From Heterodera schachtii (taxonomy: Eukaryota; Nematoda; Chromadorea; Rhabditida; Heteroderidae), in assembly GCA_023374025.1 (NCBI GenBank), contig SIJG01000069.1, forward strand, positions 453,834 through 517,833: a stretch of DNA of 64,000 nucleotides, in the 5' to 3' direction. Positions 57,891-64,000 of this stretch are shown here, one piece after another. Numbering within the stretch: the first letter of the stretch is position 1; every line of letters begins with the position of its first letter. Under the pieces are notes generated by a model. It saw nothing but the letters and a program-made list of their open reading frames with translations. It had not been told where the DNA came from and did no database searches. Both the position numbers and the translations under genes were made by a program.

Positions 57891-60800
57891 GAAGTCAATA
57901 TTCATTACCCTAATAAACTTGGTACCAATTCATTAACCAACATAAAAAGTCATATTTTTAATTTATATAATTCACTTAAGGTGGATATGAACATTTATTA
58001 TTATTAAGATACATGGAAAGCTTTAAAAATAAATAAAAAATCAATTATCGTCTTTTAATTAATTACCATTGTAATGGAGAAAGAGCAAAATCAAATTCAA
58101 GGTTTGGCCGGTACACAATAAAGGAAATTTGGATGAAAAAAACCATCTCCAATATCCAATGATTGAACTGGAAAGGGATACAATTTACTTATTCTATTAT
58201 TATTCTCAAACAATTTTTTTTTCAAATTATTCTTCGATTTTAAATTTATTTTCATAGTTACTTTTTTGAATTTAATTTAATAAATATAATTTAATGATAA
58301 GAAATTAAAAATCATTTTTTTCATTTTAGTTAGTCAAATTTTTACTTTTGAGAAGATTTTTTCTAATAATAAATAATATTAATTTAAAACATTTAAAGTT
58401 TTTTATAGTCACTTTTTTGAATTTAATTTAATAAAATATAATTAAAGATGAGAAATTAAAATCTTTGTTATTTTTTAACAAAAGAACATGTAAAAATCTA
58501 TGATTTTTCCATGCATTAATTTAAAATATTAAGAAAGAAAAATAATTTTTCAGTTTTAACTTTATGCATTTATTTAGCCATTTTTCTTGCAGTGGATGAT
58601 AATGTATTTCAAAAAAACATTTCTCACTGATATTTTTTGAAAATTCATAAACTCATAACATAATATTTCATTAATTTTCTTGTATTATAACTTGTAGTTA
58701 GTGTTGTAATTTTTTAAATTATGCCAAATCATAAATTTATTTCATTAAATTATTTTATTATTTATTAATTTGAGTATATTTATTAAAATATCGGAAAAAT
58801 TTTTCTTTGAAATTCAACCATGTTTAGAGCATGCTCAAATTCTTTTTTTCCTTTATTTTATATTTTCATTTGTTTAAATTTAAATATCTCATTTTTATGT
58901 AATGAAAAATCATTTTCAAAGTGGTAATATTTTTATTTTTCCCAAAAAGTAAATATTTATTATTTATGATCTGTTTATTGAAATTTTATAGAAATTTAAA
59001 TTATTTTTTCTTTTTTAATTATTAATTTCAACTTAAACTATTAAAGAAATTACACATATCTTTGTATTATTCACATTATATTTATTAATTATAAGAAAAA
59101 TTATTTTAGAAAATCAGATATTGTAAAAATTTAAACAAACATTTAAAGAAATATTAATAAAATTTAAATGAAAACTTCAATAAATTAAAAACCAATTTTT
59201 TGAAACTTACGATTTCTATCAAAATTTTCCATTTTGATGCTTTTTTGACTAATGTTATTAAAAAGGGAGTAATATAAATTAATTTATAAATAAAATCTAT
59301 TTCATAAAAGTGTGACCAAAAATTAGGGTTTTTGGTTAAAAAATAGTTTTATTAACAAAAGGCTATAACGTATTATATTAGTGACGGATTATGGCTTTTA
59401 TTTAATAAAAATGAACTCGAAAAATAAGAAAATATTTAAAAAAATAAAAAAATTTACAAACTGTCAAACTAAAACAATTTTTTTGAAAATTAAACGACCG
59501 GACTTTTATTTAAAATTTAAATGCAAATCGAGATTTTTTGAAAAATTATGTTCAAATAATTAAGGGAACACTTCAATGTGCTGAAAATGGCAAAAAAAGA
59601 ATAAAATTAAATTAAAAAAAAAAGTTATTAATTTTAGCGAATATTAATTAAACATCAGATTATCGTCACCGTCAATTGTCAATAACGAGTGAGACAGATC
59701 AAGAATTTAAAGAAAATAAGAAAATAAAATAAATATATTTTCATTAAAAATATTCATTTAAAAATAAAATTATACACAAAAAAAAGAAGATTCATAAAAT
59801 TTTTAAGATATAAATCATTTATCGCGTGACACCAACGGTTGAATTTGGTCAACCTCGTATTAATAAAGATATTTTGTAGTACACATTTAAGTTTATAGTT
59901 TTATAAATTATATATTTATAAAGAATTGAATGCAACTTTTTAAAATAAAATATTTTTAATTTATTTCCTCTAATAAAAATTATTTTTTTATGAATTAATT
60001 TTATTTTTAATAAAATAAGTTATTGTTCGATTTAGTTTTTAATTAAATATATATATATATAATTATGCACTTTTTTTTAAATTTGCTATGGTTTAATAGC
60101 GCTTTTATTAAATTATTTTATATAATTAAATGATAAACCGTCTGCCAAATTAATTAATTAATTTGTCTTAATTATTTGTTTCTTTTTTATTGTTAATAAA
60201 ACTTCATGTCTGGTCAATTATCTTTCTATAGCAGATTTCTATATATATTATTTGCTTATTATTATTAATGCTAATAATTAGAATTATAAATTAATTATAT
60301 AATTACGCTAAATGGATTAAATATGGCTTTTTTATAGATAACACACGCCGAATACTGCAAACCTATTTAGTCAAATGATCTAATTTGAATTTTAAAAAAA
60401 TTATTGTTTTTAGATTTATAAATAATTTTATTATTTTTTAAAAATTCTCCAAGTCTTTATTTATGTTGACTTCAAAAATGACGTGAATTTAAAATTTTCA
60501 TATCGGTTTAAACTTTTTTTTTGATCGGAGATAGAATACTGTAAGCATGCCTTTTTTGCATTTTCCGACATAAATGAAAAGATATTTGTTAAAATATTTA
60601 AAGCAAAAATGGCGAATTTTATTTATTATTTTTACTTTGTATTTCTTAATTGGATTAAATATTTGAATTGAATGCATCTTTTTTAAATTTTTATTTTTAT
60701 TATTTATTCATATTTATTAATAAATATAAATTTATTTATTTTTGAATTTTAAAACAAAATTAAACCATAAAATATTTGATTTTTAGCTCTTTATCCTGCA

Positions 60801-61435
60801 AATTCATCATCTTTTCATTTGATTTTAATTTTGTGTTTATTAATTATTGCCAGTTAATTTGTAATTTACTTAGACTTAAATATTTAGCAAATTTTAATTT
60901 ATTTGTAGTTTTTTTCGAGTTACATAAATATGACTAATAGTTTTTCATGATTTATTGTATTTTTTTATTTTGGCACAATTTTTCATGCTCGGATTCGCGA
61001 AGATCATTTCTTTCATCGCTGACAGCATTTAATTTCAATGATGTTTTTAAAATGAATTTTTGTAGTTATTTATTATAAATTTATTTTAAATCTTATATAT
61101 TTTTATTTGTCATGTGAAATTTTGATAAAAGTAGTTTTTTTTTTGTATTTTTGCGTTTTTAAAAAAATAATGAATTAATTAAAAATTCAATCGTTTGGAT
61201 ATCATTTTTTAGAAGATGACCATTTTCATTTATGATATTTAAATGTTTTTTTTCTCTCTTTTGTCTGAGTTGATGTAAAAATTTTTAAATGTTTTCCAAT
61301 ATTAATTAGATGTTAATTTAAAAAAGGGTTTAAAAATAATGAATTAATTAAGAATTGCTTCTGGAAATCCATAATTATAGCCCTTAAAAAACCCGGCGGA
61401 GGGTTAATGGTATTCCATGATCAAACTACTTTCCA
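57891..61435. other. AT-rich intergenic DNA, no gene seen
   Basis: Includes an AT microsatellite at 60046-60060. The ORF at 59381-59563 is Lys/Phe-rich noise. Confidence 0.65.
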
Positions 61436-61582
61436 TAGCAAGTCCCGGTCCCGGCGGGATCCCGGCCCAAAAACTGGGACCGATACCGTGAGTCCCGGAA
61501 AAACGGGAGTCCCGGTCCAGGGATCCCGTCCCGGTCAATTTTCCAAGTCGCGGTCCCGGTCATTTCAGAATTCCGGTCTCTA
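61436..61582 (-). mobile_element. TA-flanked word element of GTCCCGG repeats
   Basis: On the minus strand it begins TA then GAGACCGGAATTC (61582 inward), the same tip as the elements at 9970 and 17962. It continues in words GACCGGGAC and GTCCCGG. The other end is less clear: TA at 61436-61437 precedes GCAAGTCCCGG, which lacks the GAGAC tip. The 73-codon minus ORF is word-repeat translation. A further GC-rich scrap ACCCGGCGGAGGG lies at 61391-61403. Confidence 0.5.
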
Positions 61583-62194
61583 TTAAATATCTCAAATAAA
61601 TTAAATTTTAAAATATAAAAAATTGTAAATTCCTTCTTCAAAAACATTATTCTAAATATGAAAAAAACAACATTTAAAAAAACTTAATTAATTTAAGAGG
61701 ATCTATATTAAAATATAAAGCAAAAAAAGATTTTAAAATAAATTATCAACAATGTTTCAAAAACCAATAAACCTCATTAAGCGAATGTGAATGTTAAAAG
61801 TCTTTGGAATATTGACACAAAGGCGCATGAGGAACCACGGAAAAGGATTTGATTTGACTATTTTACGAGGATATTTAGACACAAACCAAAAATAAAATAA
61901 AATAAAAAAATAATTTTTTAATCCAAAATCAACTAATTAAGTGATAAGAATCAAATGAAATCAAATGATAATTAAAATTGTTTCCTGAAAAAAATGATAT
62001 TTAGAAAATTTTTAATTCTATTTTATTTTTTTAATTTTAAATTAAGCCAATAAAATAGTTAACATAATTAATGACCGTCGCAAACACAATTTTTTATGAC
62101 AATACAAAGATAAAATCAACAATAAACATTTAAAAAAATAAGGAAATAAAAATTATATTTTAATTTATTAAAATAATAAAATTTGTAATTTCTC
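61583..62194. other. AT-rich spacer downstream of the minus-strand ORFs
   Basis: No gene. A minus-strand AATAAA (62164-62169 on the plus strand as TTTATT) lies about 25 bases past the stop of the 62195-62701 ORF and could be its polyadenylation signal. Confidence 0.5.
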
Positions 62195-62701
62195 TTAAAA
62201 ATAATATTTATTTGGTTTTATCAGTTTTAAATGAATTGGTTGAACGGCGGGCACTTCATTTTCCAACACCGAATAAGTCCGGGCACGGCCATCCAACGGA
62301 AGTCCAAGTAGTTCGTTCTCGATGTGCTGGTCCAACTCCACTTCCTCTCCCGCCAGTGAAAGAGTTTCGTTGTCTAAACGGCGAGGGAGCATGTTTTGGA
62401 GAACGAAATTCTGAGCCGGTGGTGCAACGAGGTCCCGGTTCTGATTATTGGGACTCGAAGTTCGAATTGGGACCCGAAGTGAGCTAAAAGCTATTTCGCG
62501 CCGATGGTTTTCCATAAAAACGGCGGCTGGTCGAAAATTCGGCGACGCTTCGAAGTTCTCCGCCGCGTAATCCGTCCAATTTGTGCGCAATCCTTGCTGT
62601 TGTGCCACGTTAATCTCGTTTTCCTCAATTTCAACTGTAACTCCATCGTCTAACAGACGGCCCAACTCCTTTCGTGTCAAATATCGGCGATTGTTTTCCA
62701 T
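62195..62701 (-). CDS. Hypothetical protein, 168 residues
   Basis: A complete ORF from ATG at 62701 (context GCAATGG, G at -3 and +4) to TAA. Codon use and G+C are balanced, unlike the AT-rich DNA on its left, which supports real coding. The protein is hydrophilic with an acidic N-terminal part (GVTVEIEENEIN, residues about 20-31), a central segment AAENFEASPNFRPAAVFMEN, a run LAGEEVELDQHIENELLG near residues 115-133, and a C-terminal end LKLIKPNKYYF. No signal peptide, membrane segment or domain is recognised. It may stand alone or be an exon of one transcript with the upstream ORF; the hairpin-bearing leader lies between them. ORFs on the opposite strand here are shadows. Confidence 0.6.
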   Translation of the reverse strand: MENNRRYLTRKELGRLLDDGVTVEIEENEINVAQQQGLRTNWTDYAAENFEASPNFRPAAVFMENHRREIAFSSLRVPIRTSSPNNQNRDLVAPPAQNFVLQNMLPRRLDNETLSLAGEEVELDQHIENELLGLPLDGRARTYSVLENEVPAVQPIHLKLIKPNKYYF

Positions 62702-62723
62702 TGCGAAGAGAAGAGAAGAATTT

Positions 62724-62860
62724 GCAAGTTTCTACAAGAATGCTTGCTGCTGGTTTTTTCTTGTACACTTCTACAAGAAAGTGCACAAATGTTGGGCGAT
62801 GGGACGATGGCGATTTTGCAGTTTTTTGATGGTTTGTTACTCTTCTACAAGAATGAGTAA
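62724..62860 (-). promoter_or_regulatory. Three hairpins sharing one loop in the leader of the 62195-62701 ORF
   Basis: TTCTACAAGAA occurs exactly three times (62730-62740, 62769-62779, 62843-62853), each flanked by different but complementary arms. These are GCAAG/CTTGC (copy 1), TTGTACACTT against AAGTGCACAA with one mismatch (copy 2) and GTTACTC/GAGTAAC (copy 3). The shared loop is CTACAAGA on the plus strand, or TCTTGTAG in a minus-strand transcript. Changing arms with a constant loop point to RNA structure. They sit within 160 bases upstream of the ATG at 62701, so a 5'-UTR role or an intron is possible. Confidence 0.6.
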
Positions 62861-63429
62861 CAGGCGCGTCAACTTTGATGACTCTTTTATTTCTCTGTCG
62901 AATTTGTGGTGTGGACAATTGCTAATAGTCCCCGAATGTTGTTGCACCACCAAATCAATAGAAATTAATCGAACAAACTCTGCTCACCCTTGTCCAGGAG
63001 CGCCATGTCGTACAACTTTGGTGCGAAATGAGATGTCGGTGCGGCAATGTCAATGGAAAGCAATTAGGGACAATTTGATTCCTTTTTAAACAATTCACTT
63101 TTGATTCAACTTTCCAAAATTCCAAACTCAGTCAATTGGTGGCGAATAGAATCCAAATTATATTTAGCACAAAACAATAAATTTAATGAGAAGATGAGAA
63201 GACAACATAAAAACATAATGGTCCAAAAATGAGAAAAGAAAACAACTAAATTAAAAGAGACAAAATGCCACACAATATAGCACTAATTTAAATAATTATC
63301 CAAATATCACATCCCACCCCTTTAAAATATCAACGTCCCTGTTGAGAATGAAAAGTCAAGAGATCAAAATAAATCAAAAATAGGCAATTCGGCAGAGTCA
63401 AAAGGCTTTGGGTGGCGGATGAGCAGAGA
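62861..63429. other. Spacer between the two minus-strand ORFs
   Basis: 62861-63080 is fairly balanced and may be transcribed. 63080-63340 is A-rich on the plus strand. No ORF here is better than the shadows. No clear splice pair was identified. Confidence 0.45.
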
Positions 63430-64000
63430 TCACTGTTGTCCACGTCGAGAGCTACGAAACTGATCAGAACCACGACGTCGCCAAGACGCCGAAGCCCATT
63501 CCGAACGGTCGCGTCCACGCCATTCCTGCTGGTGTCCTTCACGATTCGACTTAGATGGACGATAAAAGCTGTGCCGACGGTGGTCGACAAGACCAAACCC
63601 GCGGCTAATGTTGGGACGGCGGCGCTCTTCAGAAGTACTAACATCAGGTCGCACAACTTCAGAACGCGGTCGCGGGCGGCCCAATTCCTTCTCACCAGGA
63701 AACTTCCCAACTTCATAAATCCAAGCCATCATTGTCTTCGCTCCGTGTTCAGTCAAGAGTCCCGACTGGTTCACTCGATTTCCCGCGTTTGTTCCTCCGT
63801 AGCGGAACACTTCCATGAGGCTTCTTCCTTCTTCCGTCACAGCTCCGAACCGAATGTGAGTGTCGTCGCATAGTTTGGCCAAGCGTCGAACGAGTTCGAG
63901 AAATTGAGCTTTTCGTGAGTGAATGTACGGCGGCACGGCCCAGTAGATGAAAACGTGACCATAGCGCTCACAAATGGCCCTCAATCGCTCAAAGCATTCG
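63430..64000 (-). CDS. Partial protein with Arg/Ser-rich tail, possibly SGNH-like
   Basis: The frame is open from the window edge (first codon at 63999) to TGA at 63430-63432, about 189 residues. No ATG is visible in frame near the edge, so the start lies beyond 64000. The first part looks globular: HVFIYWAVPPYIHSRKAQFL, a segment LVRRLAKLCDDTHIRFG, and SGLLTEHGAKTMMAWIYEV. An I-W-PP strand and a late G-L-x-x-x-H-G block weakly recall SGNH-hydrolase folds (the block with the catalytic His), which some retroelement proteins carry; this is only a suggestion. The last 80 or so residues are Arg/Ser/Gly-rich (RGRDRSEW, RRRGSDQFRSSRRGQQ), typical of nucleic-acid-binding tails. The balanced G+C matches the neighbouring 62195 ORF. 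Confidence 0.6.
   Translation of the reverse strand, partial: ECFERLRAICERYGHVFIYWAVPPYIHSRKAQFLELVRRLAKLCDDTHIRFGAVTEEGRSLMEVFRYGGTNAGNRVNQSGLLTEHGAKTMMAWIYEVGKFPGEKELGRPRPRSEVVRPDVSTSEERRRPNISRGFGLVDHRRHSFYRPSKSNREGHQQEWRGRDRSEWASASWRRRGSDQFRSSRRGQQ

Noticed and set aside
62730..62853. TTCTACAAGAA as heat-shock elements
   Set aside because: The GAA/TTC spacing is five bases rather than the alternating two-base gaps of heat-shock elements. The flanking arms are better explained as hairpins.

Overview
The window is eukaryotic, very AT-rich, and almost gene-free. The best clue to the organism is a 0.8 kb ribosomal DNA fragment on the minus strand (26005-26833). It joins the 3' domain of an 18S gene to an ITS1 whose wording (for example GCACCACCAAATGCCCCCG and CGTTACTAGCGGTGTG, read on the minus strand) matches my memory of cyst-nematode (Heterodera-type, Heteroderidae) ITS1. 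This is recall, not a search. Coding-like sequence is confined to the two edges: a possible 3' exon at 1-255, and two minus-strand ORFs of balanced composition at 62195-62701 and 63430-64000. None could be assigned to a family with confidence.

Layout. 1-255: possible partial coding end. 337-2269: a 15-copy satellite of about 126 bp. 2270-46087: AT-rich DNA carrying small transposon-like elements. These include TA-flanked elements with GAGACCG-type ends (5646-6243, 9970-10147, 17962-19006), a hAT-like element with 8-bp target duplications (10307-11005), and two elements starting GGYGCTA with 8-bp duplications (13570-13947, 31874-32237). Also present are a GC-rich island (15913-16176), the rDNA fragment, and several ancient dispersed repeat pairs. 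46088-55356: a 9.3 kb LTR retrotransposon-like element with two apparently identical 379-bp LTRs, a primer-binding site resembling initiator tRNA-Met, a purine tract and a target duplication, but no gag-pol. 55357-62194: AT-rich DNA with a further word-repeat element at 61436-61582. 62195-64000: the two minus-strand ORFs, separated by a leader with three hairpins that share one loop sequence.

The most interesting object is the inside of the LTR element. It holds 17 copies, all on the + strand, of a compact motif. Each is a 3-5 bp stem whose sequence changes from copy to copy while staying complementary, closed by a YTNG tetraloop (TTCG, TTTG, TTAG, CTAG, CTCG), then about 10 nt ending in GTCAAG or GTCATG. 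The motif is absent elsewhere in the window as far as I can see by eye. With the lack of ORFs, this suggests a non-autonomous, LARD-like retroelement whose payload is a structured RNA. I know of no described family of this kind.

By eye I cannot measure percent identities, GC content or folding energies. Boundaries of diverged repeats are approximate.
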